Shown in pieces: positions 44,439 through 53,560 of a stretch of DNA of 64,000 nucleotides. Numbering within the stretch: position 1 is the first letter of the stretch; every line of letters starts with the position of its first letter. The notes under the pieces were generated by a model. The model was given only the letters and a program-made list of their open reading frames with translations, did not search any database and was not told where the DNA came from. This DNA is from Vibrio methylphosphonaticus. Its GTDB lineage: Bacteria; Pseudomonadota; Gammaproteobacteria; Enterobacterales; Vibrionaceae. The stretch is from positions 1 to 64,000 of the forward strand of contig NZ_JAMKMS010000015.1 of the NCBI RefSeq assembly GCF_023634655.1, written 5' to 3'. A program made the translations under genes and the position numbers.

Positions 44439-45461
44439 TTATTGTTTCTCTGCTTTTTTATCCCTTGCTAGTAGATCTTGCGCAGCAAGCATCGCATCCT
44501 TTCCTTGATACAATACTTGATAGATTTGGTCAACAATTGGCATCTCAACACCGACTCTTTGTGACAACAACCAAACCTCTTTCGTATTACGATAACCTTC
44601 AACCACTTGGCCAATTTCAGTTTGTGCAGACTCGACATCTTTTCCCTGACCTAATGCCAAGCCAAAGCGACGGTTACGAGACTGATTATCGGTACAAGTC
44701 AGCACTAAATCACCAAGCCCCGCCATGCCCATAAAGGTATCCGGTTTAGCTCCGATAGCGACACCTAAGCGAGTCATTTCAGCTAAGCCTCGGGTGATCA
44801 ATGCCGTTCGGGCATTAGCACCAAAGCCAATTCCATCCGACATACCAGCGCCAATCGCAATCACATTTTTAACCGCACCACCTAATTGCATCCCAATAAA
44901 GTCATCATTGGCATACACACGGAACGTTTTACTGCAGTGGATCTTGTCTTGTAACTCCGTCACAAAGTCCGGATTGGTCGATGCAACAGCAATAGCCGTT
45001 GGCATTCCAGCCGCTAATTCTTTTGCGAACGTCGGACCAGAAAGTACCGCTAGAGGGTAGCTATCACCAATGATATCGCTGGCTACGTCTTTTAGAAGGC
45101 GACCGCTTTCAGGCTCTAGCCCTTTCGTTGCCCAGCATATACGGCTGTCTTCACGTAGGTGCGGCTTCATACTTTCAAGTACGATACCAAACACATGGCT
45201 TGGAACGACAATCAACAGATCTTGGCTAGCTTGTACCGCTTTTTGGAGATCGGATTCAACAATGAGTGACTCAGGAAAGTCGATTCCTGGCAAAAAGTCA
45301 TGGTTCGCACGATCTGCCTCTAAGCGAGCCATATGTTCAGGATCGTGCCCCCAGATGACTACATTTGCACCGTTTCGTGCCAAAGAAATGGCCAGCGAGG
45401 TCCCATAGGATCCCGCGCCAATGACTGTCATTGAAATATCTTTCCCGTATGCGTTACTCAT
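44439..45461 (-). CDS. gpsA: Glycerol-3-phosphate dehydrogenase [NAD(P)+]
   Basis: GpsA makes sn-glycerol-3-phosphate from dihydroxyacetone phosphate for phospholipid synthesis. The 340-residue protein has the N-terminal nucleotide motif GAGSYGTSLA (about 16-25), SGPTFAKELAAGMPTA (about 147-162), the catalytic-Lys region GGAVKNVIAIGAG (about 200-212), and GLGDLVLTCTD near 258. It lies between secB and cysE on the same strand. Confidence 0.98.
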   Translation of the reverse strand: MSNAYGKDISMTVIGAGSYGTSLAISLARNGANVVIWGHDPEHMARLEADRANHDFLPGIDFPESLIVESDLQKAVQASQDLLIVVPSHVFGIVLESMKPHLREDSRICWATKGLEPESGRLLKDVASDIIGDSYPLAVLSGPTFAKELAAGMPTAIAVASTNPDFVTELQDKIHCSKTFRVYANDDFIGMQLGGAVKNVIAIGAGMSDGIGFGANARTALITRGLAEMTRLGVAIGAKPDTFMGMAGLGDLVLTCTDNQSRNRRFGLALGQGKDVESAQTEIGQVVEGYRNTKEVWLLSQRVGVEMPIVDQIYQVLYQGKDAMLAAQDLLARDKKAEKQ

Positions 45462-45552
45462 AACACCACCACGTCATAGTTTGAAAGCCACAGCTAAATG
45501 TTTCGTTTCTAAGAGTTTCATCTTCTAAAGCTTAACTTTAACCGTGAAAATA

Positions 45553-45585
45553 AAAAATGCACATCGCTAAGCGCTGTGCATTTTC
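45553..45585 (-). terminator. Terminator after secB
   Basis: The stem AAAATGCACA/TGTGCATTTT has a loop of about 11 bases and six T on the minus strand, 51 bases past the secB stop and upstream of gpsA. Confidence 0.85.
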
Positions 45586-45635
45586 AAAAAGGTTGCTAGT
45601 TCTTGCAAAGCGATAGCCCTGCAACACTCAGCGAA

Positions 45636-46103
45636 TTACGCTTCAGCTTGGTCTTCTGTTTGAGCTTGCTGCTGAAGGTAGTTCATGAACAATGCATCAA
45701 AGTTAACTGGTGCTAGGTTCAATTGTGGGAACGTACCTTTCATCGTAAGGCTAGAGATAGTTTCACGAGCATAAGGGAACAAAATGTTCGGGCAGAAAGC
45801 ACCCAGACAATGTGCCAATTGGCCTGCTTCCATTTGCTCAGCTGTGAAAATACCACCTTGTTGAACTTCACAAAGGAATGCTGTGTCTTCTGCGTTCTTA
45901 ACCGTCACCGTTAGACGAAGTACCACTTCGTATACGCCTTGTCCTAATTCACGGCTTTGCGTGTCTAGGTCTAGCTTAACGTCTGGGTTCCATTCTTTTT
46001 GAAACATGTCCGGTGAGTTCGGCGCTTCAAAAGAAAGATCTTTTAGGAAGATACGTTGAATTGTGAAATTCTGTTGTGCTTCTTGAGGTGCTGCTTCAGC
46101 CAT
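45636..46103 (-). CDS. secB: Protein-export chaperone SecB
   Basis: SecB is a tetrameric cytosolic chaperone that keeps preproteins unfolded and hands them to SecA. The 155-residue protein has the family core FTIQRIFLKDLSFEAPNSP (about 12-30) and CLGAFCPNILFPYARE (about 99-114). The acidic/Gln-rich tail is usual. It lies between a rhodanese gene and gpsA; E. coli has grxC between the rhodanese and secB, but no grxC is present in the 161-base gap here. Confidence 0.98.
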   Translation of the reverse strand: MAEAAPQEAQQNFTIQRIFLKDLSFEAPNSPDMFQKEWNPDVKLDLDTQSRELGQGVYEVVLRLTVTVKNAEDTAFLCEVQQGGIFTAEQMEAGQLAHCLGAFCPNILFPYARETISSLTMKGTFPQLNLAPVNFDALFMNYLQQQAQTEDQAEA

Positions 46104-46264
46104 GATGAATATCCTTTATAATACGTCTAAAATTAACAAAACCGTTTCTGAGTTGTCTGGCAGACTAGCCGAGCCAATGTTTTATGACTAGGCGAACCGC
46201 TAATTCCGTGGCATTTATCACATCCCTACGTAAGAAATGCCGCGAAAATGCTCAATTACTAGGG

Positions 46265-46699
46265 TTACTTCTTACCTTTAATCAGTGGCAGGTTTGCTTC
46301 GCTCCAAGCTGACAGGCCGCCTTTAAGCACATAAACCTGTTCAAAACCTGACTTAGCAAGCAAGTTTGCACTTTCTTGTGCAGTCTGACCCGTCTTACAT
46401 ACCACAATGATTGGGTCTGATTTTTTGTTTTCAAGGCTAGGCGTTGATTCTGCTTTGATATCAGAAGGAAGTACGTTAACAGCGTCAGTAATGTGACCAC
46501 GTTTGAAATCGTCTTTTGAACGAATGTCCACAACGAGTGCGCTGTCATGGTTCATCATTTGAGTCACTTGCGCGGCTGAAATCTCTTTGTACGCTGCATT
46601 GGCAGACTTCACGAAGTTGGCAATCAGAGCAACAAAAAGTGCGGCCCAAACCACGGCCATGATCATATTTTGTTGTAAAAAATCTAAGTACTCTTGCAT
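46265..46699 (-). CDS. Membrane-anchored rhodanese-like protein (YibN type)
   Basis: The 144-residue protein has one N-terminal membrane helix (about 12-30) and a rhodanese domain (about 42-138). The active-site loop reads CKTGQTAQES, with the catalytic Cys intact at about 102. LVVDIRSKDDFKRGHI is the usual rhodanese start. Homologues (E. coli yibN) lie upstream of secB. The role is not firmly known; sulfur transfer at the membrane is an inference from the fold. Confidence 0.92.
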   Translation of the reverse strand: MQEYLDFLQQNMIMAVVWAALFVALIANFVKSANAAYKEISAAQVTQMMNHDSALVVDIRSKDDFKRGHITDAVNVLPSDIKAESTPSLENKKSDPIIVVCKTGQTAQESANLLAKSGFEQVYVLKGGLSAWSEANLPLIKGKK

Positions 46700-47082
46700 A
46701 GCTAGCGCTCTTAATTAGTTGAAGATGAAATCAGACGAGGAGTATAACGGCTTCGCCGCCCTCTGGCGAGGGGGGAACTTGTTTCGAATAAATAATTGAG
46801 ATCCTTCTTTCGCTATTGCAGCAATAGTGAAAAGCGATTAGTCAACATCACCACCTCTGCGCTAATAATAGCTGAGCATTTAAGGAATCAATGACGTATA
46901 GCGTCTATGATTACCCCACTACAACAACAAATGTGTGCAATTAACTTTCAAAAAACTGAAAACAAGCTACGGTAATCACAAACAATATTTGATCTGCCAC
47001 TACTGTTTTGGTTAAAAAGTGTAGTAAAATTACGCTAATTTGTTTTCAGTAAAGTTATTTTAGATTCAACGAGGTTATAACT
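46700..47082. other. Non-coding divergent promoter region, rhodanese / gpmI
   Basis: No gene is seen in these 383 bases. They hold a palindrome CTATTGC-A-GCAATAG (46813-46827) that extends with one mismatch to 11-base arms and has no T run, so it looks more like an operator than a terminator. A TATACT-like -10 on the minus strand near 46741-46748 could serve the rhodanese gene. TAAAAT near 47026 could be the gpmI -10 box. Confidence 0.4.
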
Positions 47083-48615
47083 ATGTCAGCTAAGAAGCCT
47101 ATGGCTCTAGTCATTCTTGACGGTTGGGGATACCGTGAAGATAACGCAAGCAACGCTATCAACAACGCAAAAACTCCAGTAATGGACGGCTTGTGGGCAA
47201 ACAATCCACGCACACTTATTTCAGCATCTGGTATGGACGTCGGTCTTCCAGATGGTCAAATGGGTAACTCAGAAGTGGGTCACACCAACATTGGTGCCGG
47301 CCGAGTGGTCTACCAAGACCTGACACGTATTACTAAATCTATCGCTGACGGTGAATTTGGTCAAAACGAGACCATTGCCGCAGCAATGGATAAAGCCATC
47401 GCTGCTGGTAAAGCCGTTCACCTAATGGGTCTAATGTCTCCAGGTGGTGTTCACTCTCACGAAGACCACATTTACGCTGCCGTTAAAATGGCTGCTGAGC
47501 GTGGCGCTGAAAAAATCTACCTACACTGCTTCCTAGATGGTCGTGATACGCCACCACGCAGTGCTGAAGGTTCACTAAAACGCTTTGAAGAACTCTTTGC
47601 AGAGCTTGGTAAAGGCCGTGTTGCTTCTCTTGTTGGTCGTTACTATGCAATGGATCGTGACAACAACTGGGATCGCGTTGAAAAAGCCTACGACCTGCTT
47701 ACTCAAGCCGAAGGTGCTTACACGTTTGACTCGGCTGTTGCTGGTCTAGAAGCCGCTTACGCTCGTGAAGAAAACGATGAGTTTGTCGCGCCAACCGAAC
47801 TACGCGCAGAAGGTCAAGAGTCTGCTGCTATCGTTGATGGCGATGCAGTTATCTTCATGAACTACCGTGCTGACCGTGCTCGCGAAATCACTCGTGCATT
47901 CGTTCCTGCATTTGAAGGCTTTGAGCGTAAAGCATTCCCAGCGGTTGATTTTGTTATGCTAACGCAATACGCAGCAGACATCCCTCTGCTATGCGCATTC
48001 CCACCAGCATCTCTAGAAAACACCTACGGCGAATGGCTATCTAAAGAAGGGAAAACTCAGCTACGTATCTCTGAAACAGAGAAGTACGCACACGTGACTT
48101 TCTTCTTCAATGGTGGTGTAGAGAACGAATTTGACGGCGAAGAGCGTCAACTTGTTGCCTCTCCAAAAGTAGCGACGTATGACTTACAGCCAGAGATGAG
48201 CTCTGAAGAGCTAACTGAGAAAATGGTTGCGGCTATCAAGTCGGGTAAATACGACACGATCATCTGTAACTATCCAAACGCAGATATGGTTGGTCACACT
48301 GGCGTTTACGAAGCAGCAGAGCAAGCGATTGAAGCTCTAGATGCAAGCGTTGCAAAAATCGTTGAAGCAATCAAAGAAGTCGATGGTCAAATGCTGATCA
48401 CGGCAGACCATGGTAATGCGGAAATGATGGTTGACCCAGTCACTGGCGGCACCCACACAGCTCATACCAACCTTCCAGTTCCTCTTATCTATATTGGTAG
48501 CAAGGACATTGAGTTTAAAGAAGGCGGTAAATTGTCTGATTTAGCACCAACTATGCTTTCAATGACAGGCATGAACATTCCTGCAGAAATGTCAGGCGAC
48601 ATTCTTGTAAAGTAA
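47083..48615 (+). CDS. gpmI: 2,3-bisphosphoglycerate-independent phosphoglycerate mutase
   Basis: GpmI interconverts 3- and 2-phosphoglycerate in glycolysis using two Mn2+ ions. The 510-residue protein begins KPMALVILDGWGYRED with the first metal Asp. The phosphorylated Ser lies in MGNSEVGH (about 61-68), and the second metal region in ADHGNAE near 443-449. It has the alkaline-phosphatase-type and phosphotransferase halves of the family. It is followed by its own terminator and envC; the pair is also adjacent in E. coli. Confidence 0.98.
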   Translation: MSAKKPMALVILDGWGYREDNASNAINNAKTPVMDGLWANNPRTLISASGMDVGLPDGQMGNSEVGHTNIGAGRVVYQDLTRITKSIADGEFGQNETIAAAMDKAIAAGKAVHLMGLMSPGGVHSHEDHIYAAVKMAAERGAEKIYLHCFLDGRDTPPRSAEGSLKRFEELFAELGKGRVASLVGRYYAMDRDNNWDRVEKAYDLLTQAEGAYTFDSAVAGLEAAYAREENDEFVAPTELRAEGQESAAIVDGDAVIFMNYRADRAREITRAFVPAFEGFERKAFPAVDFVMLTQYAADIPLLCAFPPASLENTYGEWLSKEGKTQLRISETEKYAHVTFFFNGGVENEFDGEERQLVASPKVATYDLQPEMSSEELTEKMVAAIKSGKYDTIICNYPNADMVGHTGVYEAAEQAIEALDASVAKIVEAIKEVDGQMLITADHGNAEMMVDPVTGGTHTAHTNLPVPLIYIGSKDIEFKEGGKLSDLAPTMLSMTGMNIPAEMSGDILVK

Positions 48616-48630
48616 TGACACAAGTCTGAT

Positions 48631-48662
48631 AAAACGCCGATGCTTATGCGTCGGCGTTTTTG
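48631..48662 (+). terminator. Terminator after gpmI
   Basis: The stem AAAACGCCGA/TCGGCGTTTT has an inner TGCTTATGCG loop that can extend pairing (GC/GC) and is followed by TTGT. It lies 16 bases past the gpmI stop. Confidence 0.9.
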
Positions 48663-48739
48663 TATGCTTGCACCTATTATCGCTTTTCAATAAAGTAGGA
48701 GCTAAGACGGACTTGCCCTCTTTTCTCAGCGGATACGAC

Positions 48740-49870
48740 ATGCACTCTAATCACAAGACGCACCTCCTTGTTGCTCTCACGACGCTCATTATTGGTGTTG
48801 CTACAGCTATTACACCGCTAAACAGCGCCGCGAGCCAAAATGAACTTTCTGGTGTTAAAAGTGAAATAAAGCGCCAACAGCAAGGGTTAAGCCAGCAACA
48901 AAAAGAATTAGATAAACTGCAAAAGTCGTTACGCGAGCAAGAGATAGGCATCTCGAACATTGAAAAAAACATCCAATCCACCACCTCACAACTGGCCACA
49001 GCAAACCAGAACATTGATAACCTGCATCAGCGCGTTATCGCCCTTACCGAACAAAAAAAGACTCAGCAAAAAATATTAGCTGAGCTCGTACAGACGTATT
49101 ACATCACCAAGCAAAACCGTAATACTTCGAGCATGTTTAACCATGACTCCAAAGACGACCGTATCAGCCAATACTATCAGCATCTTGCTAGCGCTAGAGC
49201 CGACACTTTAGAACAACTGACTACCACGGAACAACAACTTGTCGAAAGTGAAAGAGCCCTTGAATTAGAGCGCAACCAAATCGCTCAATTGCTTCAACAG
49301 CAAAAAGACAAACGCGATGCATTGGCAAAAAACCAACGCAGCCGGAAAAGTACTCTCAGTAAAATTAAGAAAAGCATCTCTGGTGACAAAACCTATTTAA
49401 CTGAGTTGCAACGTAATGAGACCCGCCTAAAGGCCGAAATTGCTAAAGCCGCCAAACGTAATCAAGTGCCAATGGATGGACTTGCCAGACAAAAAGGCAA
49501 ATTGCCATGGCCAATCAAAGGCAGCGTTTTACATAACTTTGGCACTAAGCAAGCAGGCCAAGCGAGTTGGAAAGGCATGGTCATTTCAGCTCAATACGGC
49601 ACTCCCATCAAATCTGTCTATTCGGGTACGGTCGTCTTTGCTGATTACTTACGTGGATATGGGCTGGTTGTGTTGCTCGATCACGGCAAAGGTGACATGA
49701 CTCTCTATGGCTACAATCAGACGCTACTCAAAAAAGAAGGGGATAAAGTCTCCGCTGGAGAAACCATCGCGCTGGCGGGTGACACCGGTGGGCAATCAAG
49801 AGCCTCACTCTATTTTGAGATTCGTCGCAACAGTAAAGTTCAAAATCCAAAAAGCTGGCTAAAACGCTAG
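48740..49870 (+). CDS. envC: Murein hydrolase activator EnvC
   Basis: EnvC is recruited by FtsEX to the division site and activates amidases, in vibrios AmiB. The 376-residue product has a signal peptide (about 1-32), a long coiled coil (about 36-245, rich in Gln, Lys and Leu) and a C-terminal LytM domain (about 275-370). The LytM zinc ligands are degenerate: the usual HxH is LYFEIR here, as expected of a non-catalytic activator. I chose ATG at 48740; the frame is open upstream to 48668, but only TTG starts are available. AmiB is at 20720-22441. Confidence 0.95.
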   Translation: MHSNHKTHLLVALTTLIIGVATAITPLNSAASQNELSGVKSEIKRQQQGLSQQQKELDKLQKSLREQEIGISNIEKNIQSTTSQLATANQNIDNLHQRVIALTEQKKTQQKILAELVQTYYITKQNRNTSSMFNHDSKDDRISQYYQHLASARADTLEQLTTTEQQLVESERALELERNQIAQLLQQQKDKRDALAKNQRSRKSTLSKIKKSISGDKTYLTELQRNETRLKAEIAKAAKRNQVPMDGLARQKGKLPWPIKGSVLHNFGTKQAGQASWKGMVISAQYGTPIKSVYSGTVVFADYLRGYGLVVLLDHGKGDMTLYGYNQTLLKKEGDKVSAGETIALAGDTGGQSRASLYFEIRRNSKVQNPKSWLKR

Positions 49871-49933
49871 CTCCACACCGCCGCACGGGTAAACCTCATG
49901 ATAGTCTGTCACCGATAAACCTTAACCGACATC

Positions 49934-50911
49934 CTATTGTTGATAGTAAGCGAGCGCCGTATCAATCAATGTCTGAATGCACGCTCGCGGTAACTGGTTA
50001 ATCCCACCCGCGGCTTCTCGCCCTCCCCCGGTATCAAACTGACTGCAAATTGCCGCCGCACCTTGCTTATTGTTCAATGGGGCGCGCACTGACACGGTAT
50101 AACAAACTTGCCCATCAGCCCCTCTTAACTCTCGCTCGACTAACGTAATATGCGCACGCGAAGGGTTTAGGTTGGCGAGCCCATTAATATATGTTCCTGA
50201 CATACGTCTTGCCGCTGCTGTCGCTGGTAACGACACAACTTGAAGCGTGGCAGAATCAAACAACGTGGTCGCTTGGCTTAACGCCGACTGATCTTTTTCA
50301 AATGCCGCTAACAATACGTGATAAGGGGAATGGATATCTTCTCTGCATTCAAAAGGGGTTCGATAGTTTAATAGCTGTTGGTATAAATCCACCGGAGAAA
50401 TATGTAAATCCTCCAATTTTTCTCCGTAGCCATTGTAGTTAACTAAGGTGCCTAATTGACACAAAAAATGCCTATCAACATCGTTGAGATTTTCTTTATC
50501 TGCCAATGACTCCGCACTGGCAATCATATTATCTCCGTACGCCGCCGTGATTGCCCATAATTGATGCTGACCCGCCAATTGTTCATTGACAATCAAGGCC
50601 GTACAGGTGTTGGCATCTAAATTAATATGACTACTCAAATATGCCGATTCTGGTGGCTCAGTGGCCTTGTGGTGATCAATATAGGTGACAGGGATTTTCT
50701 GGGCGAGCAGGGTATTGAGTGCCGCTCTATTTTTATCCATTGAGATATCAAGCACTGTCACCGAGCTCGCCTCTTGGATCGAAACACGTTCAAGCAACGC
50801 AATGTCACGTTTAATACCAGAGATGAGTTCGCTGGCTCTGGGTTCCGACAGTCTCAGTTGTAACAACGACAATATTCCATCCGCATCGCCATTAAAAACA
50901 TCGTAGTGCAT
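49934..50911 (-). CDS. DHH-family phosphoesterase
   Basis: The 325-residue protein has the DHH phosphoesterase signature: NGDADGI (about 7-13), the DHH motif in YIDHHK (about 82-87), and a C-terminal DHHA1-type motif DTGGGREAAGGI (about 300-311). Family members cut oligoribonucleotides, pAp or cyclic dinucleotides. Which of these applies cannot be decided; the nanoRNase group is one possibility. I chose ATG at 50911, with AAAGGA upstream; the ATG at 50926 overlaps that ribosome-binding site. It lies alone between convergent envC and the TetR gene. Confidence 0.85.
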   Translation of the reverse strand: MHYDVFNGDADGILSLLQLRLSEPRASELISGIKRDIALLERVSIQEASSVTVLDISMDKNRAALNTLLAQKIPVTYIDHHKATEPPESAYLSSHINLDANTCTALIVNEQLAGQHQLWAITAAYGDNMIASAESLADKENLNDVDRHFLCQLGTLVNYNGYGEKLEDLHISPVDLYQQLLNYRTPFECREDIHSPYHVLLAAFEKDQSALSQATTLFDSATLQVVSLPATAAARRMSGTYINGLANLNPSRAHITLVERELRGADGQVCYTVSVRAPLNNKQGAAAICSQFDTGGGREAAGGINQLPRACIQTLIDTALAYYQQ

Positions 50912-51030
50912 CTTGCGTCCTTTCATCTGAAATCTTTGCGACTAAATAACAATAAACCCTACTTTGACAGCAGGGTTTATTGAAATACCAATTGGCTATA
51001 TGACATGAGTGAACGACGCGTCGTGGATAA

Positions 51031-51675
51031 CTAGTTAATCGCTCCACCCATCATTTTAACGCCATCTTCAAGCAGCGCGAGTTGCTCTTGACCTTTGGGG
51101 GTCGCTACGGGTTTTACCACATTAATCATATGCAGCATCCCTTGCTGAATCACCTCTTCAGTGATTTTAGTCTTCGGAGACATCGCAGATTGGTAACTCA
51201 ACCACCCCACAGCCATCATATGTAATGTCATCACCATGGACTTTAATTCTTTCTCGTTTAAGCACAGCAATTCAAAATCAACAAAGGCACGAAGTATATT
51301 AACTAAATTGCCTTGAAGTCTCTCTTGCACCACGATGTACTCTTCATGCAGCTTTTCATCGCGCTGTAAGATCTCTGGCAAATTAGCGTAGAAAAAACGG
51401 TACTTCCACATCAGAGTGAAAATCGAATTAAGATAATGCTTTAGTAACGCCAAGCTTTCTTGCTGTCCTTGAACCGGCGTAAATCGTTCGATCAGTTCTT
51501 GAGAATAGAGCGTAAAAATATCGCGGACAATTTCTTGCTTGTTGCTGAAATGGTAATACAGGTTACCGGGACTGATCTCGATATAAGCAGCGATATGGTT
51601 GGTCGTCACATTACGTTCACCGTCTGAATTGAATAACTCTAGGGCGGCATGCACTATTTTATCACGCGTTTTCAT
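51031..51675 (-). CDS. TetR/AcrR-family regulator
   Basis: The 214-residue protein has an N-terminal TetR DNA-binding domain: TRDKIVHAALELFNSDGERN, then TTNHIAAYIEISPGNLYYHF with the recognition helix at about 32-50. The ligand domain is all-helical and not like well-known members. I chose ATG at 51675 with AGGA upstream; the longer frame begins with TTG. Targets are unknown; neither the DHH gene nor zapB is divergent from it. No clear operator palindrome was found nearby. Confidence 0.88.
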   Translation of the reverse strand: MKTRDKIVHAALELFNSDGERNVTTNHIAAYIEISPGNLYYHFSNKQEIVRDIFTLYSQELIERFTPVQGQQESLALLKHYLNSIFTLMWKYRFFYANLPEILQRDEKLHEEYIVVQERLQGNLVNILRAFVDFELLCLNEKELKSMVMTLHMMAVGWLSYQSAMSPKTKITEEVIQQGMLHMINVVKPVATPKGQEQLALLEDGVKMMGGAIN

Positions 51676-51774
51676 TGTCAATTATCCTTTGCCTGTTTTG
51701 CGCTAGTATACGTGTTCAAATTGTGAGCGAAAGCGTGAGATCGCAATAGTCTGACTGGTTCGACCAACTAAATA

Positions 51775-51806
51775 CAAAAAAAGCACTCACAGGGAGTGCT
51801 TTTCGT
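51775..51806 (-). terminator. Terminator after zapB
   Basis: The stem AAAAGCACTC/GAGTGCTTTT with a 5-base loop is followed on the minus strand by seven T, about 20 bases past the zapB stop. Confidence 0.9.
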
Positions 51807-51826
51807 AAATCTAAGGGGCTGACGCC

Positions 51827-52069
51827 TTATTCTACTTCGTCCATTTTACCAAGTAGGTTGCGGATGCGTTCTTGCCATTGCGTGTGTTCACGCTGCATAA
51901 CTTCAGCCTTTTGCTCAAGTTCTTCACGGCTGCTACGTAGCTCGTCTGCTTGACTAGTCAGTTGAACTTTCTCTTCCTTCAACTCTTCAACTTCCATTTG
52001 AAGAAGAGCGATAGTGTCAACTGCAGTTTGAATTTTTGCTTCTAGTTGTTCCAGTACTTCAAAAGACAT
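51827..52069 (-). CDS. zapB: Cell division protein ZapB
   Basis: ZapB is an abundant coiled-coil protein that builds a layer under the Z ring together with ZapA and MatP. The 80 residues form one continuous coiled coil starting MSFEVLEQLEAKIQTAVDTI, typical of ZapB. In E. coli it lies near glpFKX, and here it is divergent from glpX. Confidence 0.95.
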   Translation of the reverse strand: MSFEVLEQLEAKIQTAVDTIALLQMEVEELKEEKVQLTSQADELRSSREELEQKAEVMQREHTQWQERIRNLLGKMDEVE

Positions 52070-52405
52070 CTCGGCCTACCTTGTTAAATTCTATGTAATG
52101 AAATAGCTTCATTCTATGTTGCCCCATTCTACTCAGCCTAGAGAAGATAGACACGCCCTATATTGCAGATTTTTCACTATTCGGTCAAAAAAACGACGTA
52201 AACTAACAAAAGAAGTCTTTAATCGATATCGATAAACCTCCCCTAAACCTTATCTTTCAATGTCTCTTACGTTTATTTCAATAAAAAATCCGATAACCAC
52301 GCGCTGCTTTGCGCAGTATCAAACAAAAAAGCAAACGTTTCCTTCTTGGTATGTTAAAATTCGCGCCGTAAATTCTTTTGTCAACTTTCATCTATTGGAG
52401 TCAAT
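52070..52405. promoter_or_regulatory. Divergent zapB / glpX promoter region with Cra-like motif
   Basis: These 336 bases contain no gene. GCAAACGTTTCC (52332-52343) shares nine of twelve bases with the symmetric Cra (FruR) operator form TGAAACGTTTCA. It sits just ahead of TAAAAT (52356-52361), a likely -10 box for glpX; no good -35 hexamer is present. Cra control of a gluconeogenic gene would make sense but is inference. Confidence 0.45.
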
Positions 52406-53413
52406 ATGAAGCGCGATTTAGCGATGGCTTTTTCACGAGTTACCGAAGGTGCCGCTCTGGCTGGTTATAAATGGTTAGGACGTGGCGATAAAAATGCCGC
52501 TGACGGTGCGGCCGTTGAAGTGATGCGTACCTTACTGAACAAAACTGACATCAGTGGTGAAATCGTTATCGGTGAAGGTGAAATTGATGATGCGCCAATG
52601 CTGTACATTGGTGAACAGGTTGGCATTGGTGGCGACGCCGTTGACATCGCAGTAGACCCTATTGAAGGGACTCGTATGACAGCAATGGGGCAATCAAATG
52701 CCTTAGCTGTGCTCGCCGCTGGAGAAAAAGGCAGTTTTTTAAAAGCGCCTGATATGTATATGGAAAAACTGGTTGTTGGTCCTGGCGCAAAAGGGGCTAT
52801 CGATCTAGACCTATCGCTTACCGATAATTTAAAAAATATCGCTGCCGCGCTTGGTAAGTCACTGGACACACTTGTTGTCACCACGTTAGCGAAACCTCGC
52901 CACGATAACGTTATTGCTGAAATGCAAGCCATGGGGGTTCGTGTCTTTGCTGTGCCAGACGGTGATGTGGCAGCATCGATTCTAACGTGTATGCCAGACA
53001 GTGAAGTTGACGTGATGTACTGCATTGGTGGTGCACCAGAAGGTGTGGTATCGGCTGCGGTTATTCGCGCACTCGATGGCGACATGCACGCACGCTTACT
53101 TCCTCGCCATGAAGTCAAAGGCGACAGCGAAGAGAACCGTAAAGCGGGTGAGCTTGAGTTAGAACGCTGTAAAGAAATGGGCGTTAAAGCCAATGTTTTA
53201 CTACGCATGGAAGATATGGCGCGTAGTGACAATGTGGTTTTCTCAGCAACCGGTATCACTAAAGGTGATCTTCTCGAGGGTATTACACGCCAAGGTAATA
53301 TTGCTACGACCGAAACACTGCTGATTCGCGGTCGTTGTCGTACCATTCGTCGTATTAAATCAATCCATTATCTAGAGCGAAAAGACCCTGAGATTAGAGG
53401 CATTATCCTGTAG
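52406..53413 (+). CDS. glpX: Class II fructose-1,6-bisphosphatase
   Basis: GlpX removes the 1-phosphate of fructose 1,6-bisphosphate in gluconeogenesis and depends on Mn2+. The 335-residue protein has the lithium-sensitive phosphatase motifs GEGEIDDAPMLYIGE (about 56-70) and DPIEGT (about 85-90). IGGAPEGVVSAAVIRALDGD lies near 209-228. A terminator follows it directly, so it is monocistronic; E. coli glpX is in the glpFKX operon instead. Confidence 0.97.
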   Translation: MKRDLAMAFSRVTEGAALAGYKWLGRGDKNAADGAAVEVMRTLLNKTDISGEIVIGEGEIDDAPMLYIGEQVGIGGDAVDIAVDPIEGTRMTAMGQSNALAVLAAGEKGSFLKAPDMYMEKLVVGPGAKGAIDLDLSLTDNLKNIAAALGKSLDTLVVTTLAKPRHDNVIAEMQAMGVRVFAVPDGDVAASILTCMPDSEVDVMYCIGGAPEGVVSAAVIRALDGDMHARLLPRHEVKGDSEENRKAGELELERCKEMGVKANVLLRMEDMARSDNVVFSATGITKGDLLEGITRQGNIATTETLLIRGRCRTIRRIKSIHYLERKDPEIRGIIL

Positions 53414-53427
53414 TGTCGATACGTTAA

Positions 53428-53457
53428 CAAAAAGCGCTGCAATAGCAGCGCTTTTTT
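53428..53457 (+). terminator. Terminator after glpX
   Basis: The stem AAAGCGCTGC/GCAGCGCTTT with loop AATA is followed by six T, about 17 bases past the glpX stop. Confidence 0.93.
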
Positions 53458-53560
53458 GTTGCCATCTGCTTGATAGTAAATAATTTGCTTTATAAAGCTT
53501 ATCGGCCATAATAGCGTCAGTTATTGATTCTCACTACACCATGAACGACCGGGCAAAGAC

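Noticed and set aside
52465..53346. 293-codon open frame antisense to glpX
   Set aside because: It lies entirely within glpX on the other strand, has a Ser/Pro-rich low-complexity product and no family resemblance. It is a reading-frame shadow.
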